A stretch of DNA of 64,000 nt from an uncultured Selenomonadales bacterium (GCA_937901445.1 CALDHY010000041.1:1-64000), one strand, 5' to 3'; shown: positions 16,306-26,239, numbered from the stretch's first letter. The notes: generated by a model not told the origin, from the letters alone. Numbers and translations are program-made.

Positions 16306-18015
16306 TTAATTTTTAGTATAAGGTTTACCGTTGTAAATTCTTTCAAACGTTGTATCGAATTTTTCATTGACAATGCTTTTTGCAGGGTTGAAAGACTCCG
16401 TGCGAATATCCGTTAAATCCAAAATTGTATGAATGATTAAATCTGTGCGGTAGGGATTATCTAAAGCTTTTTCAAGTGCAGTGATTTTTTCGGGGTAAAG
16501 TTCACGAAAACTTTTTGAAGTCCAAACAAGCATTGGAATTTCAATCATACTGCGATTGCCAATTTCTTCCATAGAATGCCCCGAAAATTCGCGCCCGTTT
16601 TCAAAAACTTCCTCGCCGTGATCCGGAATATAAATTATCAGCGCGGTTTTATCCTCAAAACGTTTAAAAATTTCGTCAAGAATAAAATCATTGTATAAAA
16701 CAGCATTATCATATTCGGCGGTAATTTTTTTGGCTTCGGCGGTCGGTTTATCTTCATCGGCGTCTGTAAATTTTGCAAAATCTGCCGGGTAGCGTTCATT
16801 GTATTTTGCGTGCGTGCCGTATAAATGAATGACATAAAAATTTTTTTCGTGCGCCTTTAAAATAAAATCGTCCAACGCCGGAAATAAAACGCTGTCAAAT
16901 TTTCTTGAAAAAAGACTGCCGGTGCCCATTTGTCGTGATTCTGCAAAAAATTTTTCGTCGCAACGCTTGGAATAAATTCTGTCAATATTGCCCCACCAAC
17001 CGGCGGAAGTTTGATTTGAAATCCAAAAAGTATGATAACCTGCGCGACGTACAATGTCAAAAATATTCGGCGCGGTGTACCATTTTTCTTCATCTTCGTC
17101 TTTTTCCGAAAAATTAAAAATTCGCTCCATTGCTGTCATAGTGTAATTCGCGCAGGCGATAACGTCATTGAATTTAAAAATTTCGCCGCGCTTGTATCTT
17201 TCCATAAGTAAAGGATTAGTTTCAAGATTGTAGCCGTAAACTTGCATATGGTTGCGTGTCGTGGCTTCGCCGAGTATAAAAACCACGTACGGAATTTTTG
17301 AGTTGTCGGAAATAATTTTTTCGTCTTGCCTGTCCATTTCAGCCAAAATTTCAGATTCACTGCCAATATTTTTTACCGCCGCGTAAGTATTAAAAACGTT
17401 GCGCCCCAAAATTGTATTTTGCAAGGAAAATTGAACAAGCAGTAAAATGAACTTTCCAACAAAATAAACTGAAGCAATAACGGCAGGCAATAAAACTATC
17501 AGCAAATGATAACTGATTCTGCGCAAATTGTTTTCTGACAAATTTTGAAAAACTGCGCGAAGTTTTTTTACAGCTGCAACAATCAGCGCAATAACCGCCG
17601 CTGTTCCAATTATTACCGGCAAATTAAGCACGTAACTTTGAAAAAATTCTTTTATTTCATTTAAGTTCGTGCCAAGTACAATTTGAATCATATTTTGGTG
17701 CAACGTGTAATTGAATTTATACAGCAGAAAAATATCTGTGACAAAAAATATTGCAAAACAAATTACAATCAGCATCTGCAGAAAAAATTTTGCGCGTTGA
17801 AATTTCACAAACAAAAAATTTATCGTCGCGCAGATTATCAAAATTCCAACTGCCCCGCAATAAAAATTTGTAATTCCTTCGCTCAAAACTTCCCTGTCCG
17901 GAATAATTCGTTCACCGTAAAAAAATTCTTGCAAAAATATTGGCAGGTTTAAAATTATCAAACTGAAGAAAAACCAGCCGTCCGCCTTAAAAAAATTACT
18001 GATTCTGTCGACCAA
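16306..18015 (-). CDS. Phosphoethanolamine transferase-like sulfatase (EptA/CptA type)
   Basis: The 569-residue inner-membrane enzyme has about five N-terminal membrane helices (residues 12-210) and a periplasmic alkaline-phosphatase-fold domain. Metal and catalytic motifs are FILGEATTRNHM, the Thr-rich ANYTMTAME (likely nucleophile), HLYGTHAKY and IPDHGEEVFE with GHSMEE. By family it would add phosphoethanolamine to lipid A or core sugars, consistent with the lipid A operon in this window. TTG 18015 follows GAGGAAA directly after the M16 peptidase stop; the longer frame overlaps that gene. Confidence 0.87.
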   Translation of the reverse strand: MVDRISNFFKADGWFFFSLIILNLPIFLQEFFYGERIIPDREVLSEGITNFYCGAVGILIICATINFLFVKFQRAKFFLQMLIVICFAIFFVTDIFLLYKFNYTLHQNMIQIVLGTNLNEIKEFFQSYVLNLPVIIGTAAVIALIVAAVKKLRAVFQNLSENNLRRISYHLLIVLLPAVIASVYFVGKFILLLVQFSLQNTILGRNVFNTYAAVKNIGSESEILAEMDRQDEKIISDNSKIPYVVFILGEATTRNHMQVYGYNLETNPLLMERYKRGEIFKFNDVIACANYTMTAMERIFNFSEKDEDEEKWYTAPNIFDIVRRAGYHTFWISNQTSAGWWGNIDRIYSKRCDEKFFAESRQMGTGSLFSRKFDSVLFPALDDFILKAHEKNFYVIHLYGTHAKYNERYPADFAKFTDADEDKPTAEAKKITAEYDNAVLYNDFILDEIFKRFEDKTALIIYIPDHGEEVFENGREFSGHSMEEIGNRSMIEIPMLVWTSKSFRELYPEKITALEKALDNPYRTDLIIHTILDLTDIRTESFNPAKSIVNEKFDTTFERIYNGKPYTKN

Positions 18016-18025
18016 AATTTTTTCC

Positions 18026-20947
18026 TCAAATTGCAGGTTTAATCGTCTTGAAAATTTCGGCGTTGTCTTTGACAACATTTTCATTGCCGAAAACGCAGAT
18101 ATTATTTTCATTCATGCAAGCGGCGATAAGCTCGGCAAGTTTTTTAATATCGCCTTGACGCGCACTCAAAATTTCGTTGCGGGATTTTTGGCGGTCGTCA
18201 TAGGTTATACCTCTCAAGCAAAAATCAGCTGCAAGTTGCCCCTTAATCGAAGGCGTCAAAGGCTTATCAACCCTGCTCATTGTGCCAATAATGTATTTAT
18301 CCATTTCCCTTTCTGACACGTCAAAATTTCTCAAAAAATCTGCAGTGCTGTTGAAAACGTCAAGCGTATTTTTTAAATTTGGGTCGCGGTAGGAACCGAA
18401 AAACATTCCGCCGGTACGATTGAAATTGACGAACGCGCCGTAAGCTCCGCCCTGCACGCGAATTTTTGTCCAGAAATAATCATAGCGCAAAATTGTTTCA
18501 AGTACATTCAACGCGCCGCTGTATTCGTAGCCGAGCTTGATAAAGTTTGCGCCCTTGCCGACGTACTGCACGCGGCTTTGAGAATACAAGCCTTCATTCT
18601 GCGCGACGCAAGGAAAATCATAATCTGCGCGAGGATATTCATCAACCGGCAAGCTTTTTATTAATTTGGTTAAGTACGGGCGGAAATTTTTATAGAGTTC
18701 ATCAGTTGCCGTTACACTTACGATTAAGCCGTTGCGATTTAAAATGCGGTTGTAAACGTCTTCCAATTCGTCAACAAGCGTATCAAATTTTTCGTCGAAG
18801 TTTGCAAGCAAGTCTTTCAAAAATTCGTTGAAGGGTAAAATTGCGGCGTCATTGTACGCGCCCGCGTTTGAATAGTATGACGCAATGCGCGCAGCAATAA
18901 TTGTAGGCGCAGAATTTTGCAGATTGAGTTCAATTCCAATTTGTTCTTCTTCGATAATTTCGCGCAGGCGTTTTTTATTTGTGAAAGTTGATTGTGTAAA
19001 AATTTCAGACAAAATTTCAGTCATACTTTCAACTTTCGACGCCAAACATTTTGTATAAACTTTCAAGCGCGGGAAAAAAGAATTGGGCTCGTTTTTCTTT
19101 GTATCGGCGTTAATGTTTGTACCGAAGCCGCCAATATTCAAATTGACAAGGTTAGCTAAATCTTCATAAGAATGTTGGAGAGTATCGACGCGCCCAATTA
19201 ATTCATTCAGCAAAAAAGCGTGAAACATTTTCGATTGCGGGACTTTCAGCGCGTCAAAATATAAATTCAAATAAATAATCCCGTGCGTGTCAACGTTGCT
19301 GAACAGAATCCGCGTGCCGTCAATATCACGAAACATAAGCGGCAACTTTTCCGACTCTTTTTTAATATCGCTGATTTTAATGAGCGGGATTGTTTCCAAT
19401 GCTTCAGGAGTTTCCGGACTTTGCTGGCGAATTTTTAAATTTTTGGCAGTGTCGATAACTTGTTGAATTTCGGCGGGCGTCATTTTAGATTTAATTTCGG
19501 CAAGTTTAGCGGCAGTAGCGGCGTCGCGTTCAACTGCAACGGTTTTACTCGGCGCAAGCGTTATCAAAACTTTGTGCGGGTTGTCGATAAAATATTTCTG
19601 TAAAAGTTTTTCAAAGTATCCGTTGTTTAAGCCGTCCTTGACAATTTTTAAATCGTCTTCATAGCGAAAATAAGTTGTAGGATCGCCGTCATAAATCCAC
19701 GTACGCAAGCCGCGCAGTCCGTAAATTAAACCTTTGGGCATAAAGCCGAAATCTGCCTCGCGCAGTCTGAATTCAAGCAAGTTTATTGACGCCTGCAATA
19801 AAGTTTTGCCTATACCCTGCGCGACAAGTTTTTTAATTTCAGAAATTACAAGTTCATAAAATTTTTCGGCGCAGTCTTTTTCGGAGCCGTTCAAAGTTAC
19901 GCTAAACGCGGGCTGAAGTAAATCTTCCTCAAGTCCGCTGTCAACATCTTTACCAAGTTGAGAATCGATAATAGCTTTTTTGAGCGGCGCGGCGGGCGTT
20001 TGAAAAAGCGCGTGATTTAAAATTTCAATTCCCAAAATTGTTGCAGAGTCTTTAATATCGCCCGTCAAAATGTTCAGCGAAATAAAAGTTTTTTCGGCGT
20101 CATTTTCCTCTTCGCCAATGGGATATTCATCAACAACGCGCTTCATTTCTGTAAAAAGTTTTTGCGGTTTAATTTCGCTGTCAACTTCTATTTTCTCAAA
20201 CTTTGATAAATATTCGCCGTCAAGATATTTCAGCTGCTCTTCAATATCCATATCGCCGTAAAGATAAATGTAACTGTTGGACGGATGATAAAATTTTTTG
20301 TGGAATGCAATAAAATCTTCCTGCGTCAAATTTGGAATAGCTTCAGGGTCGCCGCCGCTTTCAAAACCGTAACAGTTATCGGGGAAAAGTTCGTGCAACG
20401 CCTTTCTAGCCAAAATATCTTCCGGCGCAGATAAGGCACCTTTCATTTCATTGAAGACTACCCCGCTGTAAGTCAAAGGCGAATCAACATTTTCAATTTC
20501 GTAATGCCAGCCTTCCTGCATTAAAATTTCGGGCGTCGTCAACATTGCAGGGAAGAAAACGCTGTCAAGGTATACGTCAACCAAATTTTTAAAATCTTTA
20601 TCGTTACGGCTTGCCACAGGATATGTAGTAAAAGCCGGGAAAGTAATTGCGTTTAAAAAAGTATTCAACGAGCCTTTGACAAGTTCGACGAACGGTTCTT
20701 TCAGCGGGTATTTTCTTGACCCATTTAAAACGGAGTGCTCAAGTACGTGCGCTGTTCCGCAATCATTTTCAGGCGGCGTGCGAAAGGCGATATAAAAAAC
20801 TTTGTTATCGTCATCGTTTGCCACATACAAAACTTTCGCGCAGGTTTTCAAATGTTCCAACGCATAAACTTTTGAGGAAATTTCGGCAACGTCAGAAACA
20901 TTTTTGACTTTAAAGCCGTGCAATTCTTCATTAATTTTTAATTCCAT
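18026..20947 (-). CDS. M16C-family zinc metallopeptidase (presequence-protease-like)
   Basis: This 973-residue two-half clamshell peptidase has the inverted zinc motif HVLEH (His67, Glu70, His71) and the downstream NEMKGALSAPED region supplying the third ligand, as in the Cym1/PreP/insulinase-like M16C family. No signal peptide suggests cytoplasmic degradation of peptides. Full length, with AGGAG before the ATG. The PEtN-transferase gene starts 10 bases after its stop, so the two form an operon. Confidence 0.93.
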   Translation of the reverse strand: MELKINEELHGFKVKNVSDVAEISSKVYALEHLKTCAKVLYVANDDDNKVFYIAFRTPPENDCGTAHVLEHSVLNGSRKYPLKEPFVELVKGSLNTFLNAITFPAFTTYPVASRNDKDFKNLVDVYLDSVFFPAMLTTPEILMQEGWHYEIENVDSPLTYSGVVFNEMKGALSAPEDILARKALHELFPDNCYGFESGGDPEAIPNLTQEDFIAFHKKFYHPSNSYIYLYGDMDIEEQLKYLDGEYLSKFEKIEVDSEIKPQKLFTEMKRVVDEYPIGEEENDAEKTFISLNILTGDIKDSATILGIEILNHALFQTPAAPLKKAIIDSQLGKDVDSGLEEDLLQPAFSVTLNGSEKDCAEKFYELVISEIKKLVAQGIGKTLLQASINLLEFRLREADFGFMPKGLIYGLRGLRTWIYDGDPTTYFRYEDDLKIVKDGLNNGYFEKLLQKYFIDNPHKVLITLAPSKTVAVERDAATAAKLAEIKSKMTPAEIQQVIDTAKNLKIRQQSPETPEALETIPLIKISDIKKESEKLPLMFRDIDGTRILFSNVDTHGIIYLNLYFDALKVPQSKMFHAFLLNELIGRVDTLQHSYEDLANLVNLNIGGFGTNINADTKKNEPNSFFPRLKVYTKCLASKVESMTEILSEIFTQSTFTNKKRLREIIEEEQIGIELNLQNSAPTIIAARIASYYSNAGAYNDAAILPFNEFLKDLLANFDEKFDTLVDELEDVYNRILNRNGLIVSVTATDELYKNFRPYLTKLIKSLPVDEYPRADYDFPCVAQNEGLYSQSRVQYVGKGANFIKLGYEYSGALNVLETILRYDYFWTKIRVQGGAYGAFVNFNRTGGMFFGSYRDPNLKNTLDVFNSTADFLRNFDVSEREMDKYIIGTMSRVDKPLTPSIKGQLAADFCLRGITYDDRQKSRNEILSARQGDIKKLAELIAACMNENNICVFGNENVVKDNAEIFKTIKPAI

Positions 20948-21036
20948 AAATGTAACTCCTAATTTGAAAAATTTTTGACAACATTATAACATAGACTTGA
21001 AAATTTTCTACAGATTTTTGAAACGGGGCAGATTGA

Positions 21037-21351
21037 ATGTTCATTGGCAAGGAAAATAAAATTTCAGCCGACCACTTGCAGGCGGGCGAAACAATTATAA
21101 TTGTTGGTTTTGGGCAGTCAATGACGCCAATTTTAAAATCGGGGCAACCCGTCATAGTTGCGCCGGTTACTGCTGAAACTGTCTTGAAAAAAAATGACGT
21201 TGTATTTTGCAAAGTTGCCGGTCACTATTACCTTCATAAAATTACAGCAATTCGCAACGGCAACACTTTTCAAATTTCAAACAATCACGGACACTCCAAC
21301 GGATGGATTAGTAAAAATTGTATTTACGGCGTTATGATAAAAAAACTTTAA
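21037..21351 (+). CDS. Mini S24/S26-type peptidase domain protein
   Basis: This 104-residue protein consists almost only of the signal-peptidase/LexA catalytic fold: GQSMTPILKSG holds the candidate nucleophile Ser, and a following strand VFCKVAGHYYLHKI could offer the general-base Lys. No transmembrane anchor and no DNA-binding domain are present, so its target is unclear. Similar small proteins are annotated as S24/S26 peptidases. It starts divergently from the M16 peptidase gene. The ribosome site is weak. Confidence 0.72.
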   Translation: MFIGKENKISADHLQAGETIIIVGFGQSMTPILKSGQPVIVAPVTAETVLKKNDVVFCKVAGHYYLHKITAIRNGNTFQISNNHGHSNGWISKNCIYGVMIKKL

Positions 21352-21403
21352 AAAATTTTTTCAAGAATTTTAGAATTGTCAAAAAATTTCATTTATAATT
21401 CAG

Positions 21404-21446
21404 CCGCCTGTGTTAAACTTGCTAAAGTTATATCGGCGGTTATTTT
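21404..21446 (+). terminator. Nested hairpin upstream of the porin gene
   Basis: CCGCC and GGCGG enclose AACTT-GCTA-AAGTT, followed by TTATTTTT. It may terminate the mini-peptidase transcript, or act in the long (about 140-base) leader of the porin gene; a TATAAT box lies at 21394-21399 without a good -35. Confidence 0.4.
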
Positions 21447-21538
21447 TGGGGGTTTATTTTTATTTTTTTGGAATTATTTTTTTATATGACGACCTTCAAA
21501 AAACTGTCAACGAAAATTTGTTTTGTGGAGGGTTTCAA

Positions 21539-23041
21539 ATGAAATTTTTCAGCAAGAAAAAACTGGCGGCAGCTATTCTTTCAACTTCGCTTTTTATCGT
21601 AAGCCCGCAAGTTGACGCGGCAAACTTTTTTGAAGAAGTTCCGGCAAATGATTGGGCATATTCGGCGGTAAATGAATTAATCGAAACAGGAAATGTTCCC
21701 GGCTACGATCAAAAAATTCCTGAAGGCAGAATTTTAAGCCGCCTTGAAATGGCTATGATCGTTGATGAGGCTATGAAAAATTCTTCGGCGTTTACAAGTC
21801 AACAACGCAACGTTTTAAATCGTTTGAATAGAGAGTATTTCTACGATATTAAAAAAGTTCAACTTTTGAGCAAAATTGACAGACTCGACGAACAAACTTT
21901 AGATAACCTCGATAAACCGCAAAGAGACGATGAAGGCGAAGTTTTATTTACAACTGAAGAAACTGACAAATTAAAAGCATTGGCTAACCGTTTTGAAATT
22001 AACGGCTTCGCGCAGATCCGCCACGATCATACCATTGAAAGTGCGTGGACTCCTGAACCTACACTTGGCGGCGACGGCGTTTATCATTACAACGCGCCCG
22101 GCGAAAAAACCCGTTCAACGCCTTCAACTTATACAAAAATTGACTTAACCGCAAAATATAAAATCAATGAGAAATGGAGAGCCGGAGCAAACTTTATCCT
22201 GCGCGGCAACACTGATGAAGTTGACGATTGGACTTGGAGCGGCGGCGAAAATGTTTCAACTGTTCCTTCACCGTGGGTCTGGGTTGAAGGTAACGTAGGC
22301 GGCGGGCGCGGCATTGATATTAAATTTGGTCGCTGGAATGAATGGACGCCAATGGGCTGGGGCTACGATATGGACTCTGACGTAACCGGCGGACAAATTG
22401 CCTTTGGTAATCCAAAATTCAGAACTACTTTTACTGCTGTTAAAGTTGACTTGTGGGATAACTACATGAGCAGTAATTATCTGCAAAACGTGCGCGGCTA
22501 CGAAACTGACGACGATACACCTTTTGTAGGCGTTCGTTGGGATTGGCAAGCAAATGATAAAACAGACGTACATTTCGGCGTACACGGAATGGGCGCAATG
22601 ACAAGCCGCTATCAAGATGATAAACGCAAAAATCACGTGCTTTACTATTGGGCGCACGCAGGCTACAAATTCAATGACGACTGGAAGATTCACGGCGGCT
22701 TAATCAACAGTAACGCAAAAATGATTGATCATCCATGGGGCGAAGACGGCCCCAATCCTACAACAAGTCCCGGCTATTGGTTCAATGTTTGGTACAAGAA
22801 TATTGACTTGCAAAATCCCGGCACTTACGATATTTGGGCAACCTACCGCAAAGAGCCCGGTAAATCTTGGGTAACTGTTACTGACTGGTGGCCCAAAAAT
22901 GCTGAAGGCTTCCGCGTCGGCGCAGATTATGTTGTTGCCAAAAATATGTTCTTCACAACGTGGGCTGACAAAATTAAAGAAATTGACACTCGTGCAAAAC
23001 ACACCCGCTATCGTTTCCAAATGCAATTTATGTTTGAATAA
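21539..23041 (+). CDS. Outer-membrane porin with N-terminal SLH domain
   Basis: This 500-residue protein has a signal peptide (about 1-24, ending VDA), one SLH domain (about 28-85, with the VPANDWAYSAVNELIETG pattern), a short helical linker, and a long C-terminal beta-barrel rich in alternating aromatic residues that ends in FMFE. In Negativicutes such proteins tie the outer membrane to cadaverine-modified peptidoglycan and form the main diffusion channel. ATG 21539 follows GGAGGG; the longer frame upstream is excluded because the signal peptide begins here. A heptad element begins at its stop codon. Confidence 0.92.
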   Translation: MKFFSKKKLAAAILSTSLFIVSPQVDAANFFEEVPANDWAYSAVNELIETGNVPGYDQKIPEGRILSRLEMAMIVDEAMKNSSAFTSQQRNVLNRLNREYFYDIKKVQLLSKIDRLDEQTLDNLDKPQRDDEGEVLFTTEETDKLKALANRFEINGFAQIRHDHTIESAWTPEPTLGGDGVYHYNAPGEKTRSTPSTYTKIDLTAKYKINEKWRAGANFILRGNTDEVDDWTWSGGENVSTVPSPWVWVEGNVGGGRGIDIKFGRWNEWTPMGWGYDMDSDVTGGQIAFGNPKFRTTFTAVKVDLWDNYMSSNYLQNVRGYETDDDTPFVGVRWDWQANDKTDVHFGVHGMGAMTSRYQDDKRKNHVLYYWAHAGYKFNDDWKIHGGLINSNAKMIDHPWGEDGPNPTTSPGYWFNVWYKNIDLQNPGTYDIWATYRKEPGKSWVTVTDWWPKNAEGFRVGADYVVAKNMFFTTWADKIKEIDTRAKHTRYRFQMQFMFE

Positions 23042-23098
23042 GGATTAAGGATTAAGGGCTAAGGATTAAGGGGGGTTAGGAAAAATTCCTAATCCCTT
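23038..23098. repeat. Heptad-repeat hairpin element after the porin gene
   Basis: AAGGATT AAGGGCT AAGGATT units form the left arm and a shorter CCTAATCCC right arm follows an A-rich loop. It lies between the porin and the esterase gene. Confidence 0.85.
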
Positions 23099-23119
23099 TT
23101 TTTGATAGGAGGTTTTGAT

Positions 23120-24505
23120 ATGAACTGGAAAAAAGCTTTAAAAATGGGAATTTGCGGCGCGGCAACTTTCGCACTCATTGCGGGCGGCGGAATTACTGAA
23201 GCGGCGGCTCCCGCTCAACAACTGCCCTGTTACAAAACTGTTACTGAAGTTTTTGACTGGGGACCTTCAGTTTCAAAATTGATTGTAAATCTCGGTACAA
23301 AAATTAATGCAAAGGAAGTTGACAAAGATACTTTCAAAGTTTACGTTCGCCGCGTTTTGCCGGACGGCGCGTTGACTATTGCTGAAGCTACGAAAATCCA
23401 AAATACAATCGTAACTTTAGGCAGTGAGGCGCGCGATGACAGCGATTTACAAGGTTATCGTGAAATTACCAACGCTTATGTTTCAGACGCAGACGGCAAC
23501 CCCGTTAGAAATGGAAATTTCGTTACAATAGAAATGAAAGTTTCGCCGACTGATAATTTGGGCGCGGCGTTAAATTTTGACTTGAAAACTTTTTATAATT
23601 CTTTCGTAAAATCTGAATATACAATTACTCAAAATAAAAAGCTCGGCAATTTCAAAAATTTGGTTATCGACAATTTCAAAGGCGATATTCGCCCGACAGT
23701 TGACAATTTTAAATTTGGAAATTACAAACTGGGCGCGGCGTTCGGCGGCAGTTTGGGGCGCGGCGTAAGCTATGCACTTTATGAACCGGCGCAGGACGGC
23801 AATAAACACCCGCTGATTGTTTGGTTGCACGGCGGCGGCGAGGGCGGCAATTCTTCACCGGCTTTACCGATTATGGGCAATAAAGCCACTGCCCTTGCTG
23901 AAGATAACATTCAAAAATATTTCGGCGGCGCGTACGTTTTGGCTCCGCAATGCCCGACTGTATGGATGGAAGGCGCGGACGCCTTTGCTGACGGCAAGCC
24001 GCTTTATGAAGAAGTTTTAATTTCGCTGATTAATGAAATGGTCGCGGCTAATCCGAATATTGACACAAGCAGAATTTATTTGGGCGGAGACAGCAACGGC
24101 GGCTATATGACGCTTTGCCTTGTTCGTGATTATCCTGGTTATTTTGCGGCGGCGTTCCCTGTTTGTGAAGGGCTTGCAGACAGTTTAATTACTGACAGCG
24201 ATTTAAAGAATTTATCGCAGACGCCCCTTTGGTTCGTAGCCGCCAAAACTGATACAACTTTACCGCCGGATAAATATTCTGTACCGACGGTTCAAAGACT
24301 GCGCAATATTGGCGCGGAAGTTTATTTTACTTACTTTGATGATGTTCACGATACAAGCGGCAAATATTTTAAAGAGGACGGCGCGGCTTATGAATATCCC
24401 GGACATTGGAGCTGGATTTACGTTTACAATGATGAAGTTTCAACCGATATCAACGGCAAAAATATTAAGCTTATGGAATGGCTAGCCTCTCAAGTAAGAA
24501 AATAA
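23120..24505 (+). CDS. Secreted serine esterase with Ig-like N-domain
   Basis: This 461-residue exported hydrolase has a signal peptide (about 1-30, ending TEAAA), an N-terminal beta-sandwich (about 40-195) of the kind found ahead of bacterial esterases, then an alpha/beta-hydrolase domain with IVWLHGGGEGG, nucleophile Ser in GGDSNGGY, an acidic residue around AKTDTTLPPD and His near HDTSG or PGHWSW. Likely a periplasmic or surface esterase/peptidase acting on plant or peptide substrates. ATG 23120 has AGGAGG 7 bases before it. Confidence 0.88.
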   Translation: MNWKKALKMGICGAATFALIAGGGITEAAAPAQQLPCYKTVTEVFDWGPSVSKLIVNLGTKINAKEVDKDTFKVYVRRVLPDGALTIAEATKIQNTIVTLGSEARDDSDLQGYREITNAYVSDADGNPVRNGNFVTIEMKVSPTDNLGAALNFDLKTFYNSFVKSEYTITQNKKLGNFKNLVIDNFKGDIRPTVDNFKFGNYKLGAAFGGSLGRGVSYALYEPAQDGNKHPLIVWLHGGGEGGNSSPALPIMGNKATALAEDNIQKYFGGAYVLAPQCPTVWMEGADAFADGKPLYEEVLISLINEMVAANPNIDTSRIYLGGDSNGGYMTLCLVRDYPGYFAAAFPVCEGLADSLITDSDLKNLSQTPLWFVAAKTDTTLPPDKYSVPTVQRLRNIGAEVYFTYFDDVHDTSGKYFKEDGAAYEYPGHWSWIYVYNDEVSTDINGKNIKLMEWLASQVRK

Positions 24506-24814
24506 TTATCTAAAAAAATATAACTATTCCAAAAAAGTATTTAAGTTACAAAAAAAAAATCTCGATAAATATTTTGAAAATATTCAACCGCCTGAATTAA
24601 ACGGCGGAAATTGAAGTTTTAACGGTTCTTTTAAACTTATGGTTAGTCAAAAAATAGGTAAAGTCTTCGCGGCGTTCGCAATGTGCACGGCGTGACGACT
24701 TCATTTCGGCGACGGTCGAATTTTGGCGAAGATTTTACTTGTTGTATAAACGGCGTGAAGGAACTCGCCGAAAAAAAAGGATAAATGCATTTATTAGCCA
24801 AGGAGGAAATTACA
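24506..24814 (+). other. 309-base upstream region of flagellin
   Basis: No gene is visible here. From left to right there are an AT-rich stretch, a short hairpin CCGCC-N10-GGCGG (about 24590-24609), an inverted repeat TAAAGTCTTCG (24659-24669) with CGAAGATTTTA (24727-24737) enclosing GC-richer sequence, the sigma-28-type promoter (24747-24774), and a perfect palindrome ATAAATGCATTTAT (24781-24794) just before the Shine-Dalgarno site. Confidence 0.6.
24747..24774 (+). promoter_or_regulatory. Sigma-28 (FliA/SigD)-type flagellin promoter
   Basis: TAAA, 16 bases, then GCCGAAAA closely matches the flagellar sigma consensus (TAAA-N15-GCCGATAA) and lies 40 bases ahead of the flagellin ATG. Confidence 0.8.
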
Positions 24815-26239
24815 ATGGCAATGGTAGTAAAAAACAACATGAGTGCGGTTAACACCCTTAACACGTTGAACAAGAATCAGGGCGCGCTCGGCAAAAGCTT
24901 AGCAAAAGTTTCAAGCGGTATGAAAATCAATTCCGCACAAGATGACGCTTCCGGGTTTGCAATTTCTGAACGTATGCGCGTTATGGTTCGTGCTCTCGAT
25001 CAAGCTACTCAAAACACCCAGAACGGTTCTTCAATGATGAAAGTTGCTGAAGGTGCCGTATCCAATACTGTTGAAATTCTCAAGACCCTTAAAGAAAAAG
25101 CTATCAACGCGGCAACCGACACAAATACTGATGACGACCGCGCAACTATCCAAAAAGAAATTGACCAGTTCGTTGACCAAATCAATGACAACGCCCTCGT
25201 TACTTTTAACGGCAAATACCTTCTCGATGGTTCCAAATCTGCCAAAACTGCCAATCCCGACGGCACTACTAAAACTGTAATGCTTAATCAATCTTTGTCA
25301 ACTGATACTGTGATTTCCGATTCAGATAACGCGAGCGGCAATACTCATCTGACAGTTTTGAAAGATCGCGCAGGTAACAGCCTTAATATCGTTAATGGTG
25401 ATACCGTCAAAGTTTCTTGGGTTATTCAAGGTAAAACATATGTTGCTCAAGAAATGACAGTTGCTACCGAAGGAACTATGTTTGTATCAACTTTAGCAGA
25501 CGTTTTTAACAAGGCTACGACTGAATCAAATCAATCATTGTCAGCATTTGGAACAACTACTGACGTTACTGCTTATGACGGTACAACCAATCTGAATTTG
25601 GAGGCTAATACTGATAATCAAGCAATTATGGGTATAACTGCTGCCGGCACGAGAATTGCAACACCGAACGGCGAAGCAGGTATAACTTTGACAGCAGCAA
25701 ATGGCGGTTTGGATAATCAAATTACCGGTTTCACCATTACCGTTATTGACCAATTCGGCAACGCCAAAAAATCTGCTACGGAACATTTGGAATTTAGTAC
25801 TACGATTTTTGCCGCAAACAAGAGCGACGATAATGCTTTGAAGATTCATGCCGGTGCATCTGCAGGACAGACAATTTCAATAGGCTTGGCTGATATGCGT
25901 GCTGAAGCACTCGGTTTGCAAAATTCCGACGCCTCTGTCATTAGTGTAGCAGATCCCGAAAAAGCAAACGCCGCTATTTCTGCCTTCGATACAGCATTGA
26001 AGAAAGCCCTCGATATGTCAACCACCATTGGTGCGATTGAGGCACGTCTCGAATACACCGCAAACAACCTGACAACTTCAAGTGAAAACGTCCAGGCGGC
26101 AGAATCTACAATTCGTGATGCTGATATGGCTAAGGAAATGACGAACTACACCAAGAATAACGTCTTGTTGCAGGCGGCTCAATCTATGCTTGCTCAAGCT
26201 AACCAAAACTCCAGCGCAGTACTTAGCTTGTTGCAGTAA
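24815..26239 (+). CDS. fliC: Flagellin
   Basis: This 474-residue filament subunit has conserved D0/D1 N-terminal (MAMVVKNNMSAVNTLNTLNK through about residue 150) and C-terminal (about 395-474, ending in the NQNSSAVLSLLQ tail) helices, with a variable surface-exposed middle region rich in Thr, Ala and Asp. It is exported by the flagellar type III system. AAGGAGG precedes ATG 24815 and a sigma-28-type promoter drives it. It stands alone here: no chaperone, cap or other flagellar gene is adjacent. Confidence 0.97.
   Translation: MAMVVKNNMSAVNTLNTLNKNQGALGKSLAKVSSGMKINSAQDDASGFAISERMRVMVRALDQATQNTQNGSSMMKVAEGAVSNTVEILKTLKEKAINAATDTNTDDDRATIQKEIDQFVDQINDNALVTFNGKYLLDGSKSAKTANPDGTTKTVMLNQSLSTDTVISDSDNASGNTHLTVLKDRAGNSLNIVNGDTVKVSWVIQGKTYVAQEMTVATEGTMFVSTLADVFNKATTESNQSLSAFGTTTDVTAYDGTTNLNLEANTDNQAIMGITAAGTRIATPNGEAGITLTAANGGLDNQITGFTITVIDQFGNAKKSATEHLEFSTTIFAANKSDDNALKIHAGASAGQTISIGLADMRAEALGLQNSDASVISVADPEKANAAISAFDTALKKALDMSTTIGAIEARLEYTANNLTTSSENVQAAESTIRDADMAKEMTNYTKNNVLLQAAQSMLAQANQNSSAVLSLLQ
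25366..25373 (+). repeat. Representative copy of the dispersed octamer TCGCGCAG
   Basis: One of many copies counted by eye across the window on both strands. Other examples are 2562-2569, 9310-9317, 13908-13915, 15954-15961, 17148-17155 and 30442-30449 on the plus strand, and reverse copies (CTGCGCGA) near 3259, 7109, 10930, 14212 and 18624. This one lies inside flagellin. Confidence 0.6.

Noticed and set aside
18016..18111. Longer N-terminus of the PEtN transferase
   Set aside because: It would overlap the M16 peptidase by about 86 bases; TTG 18015 has a good SD.
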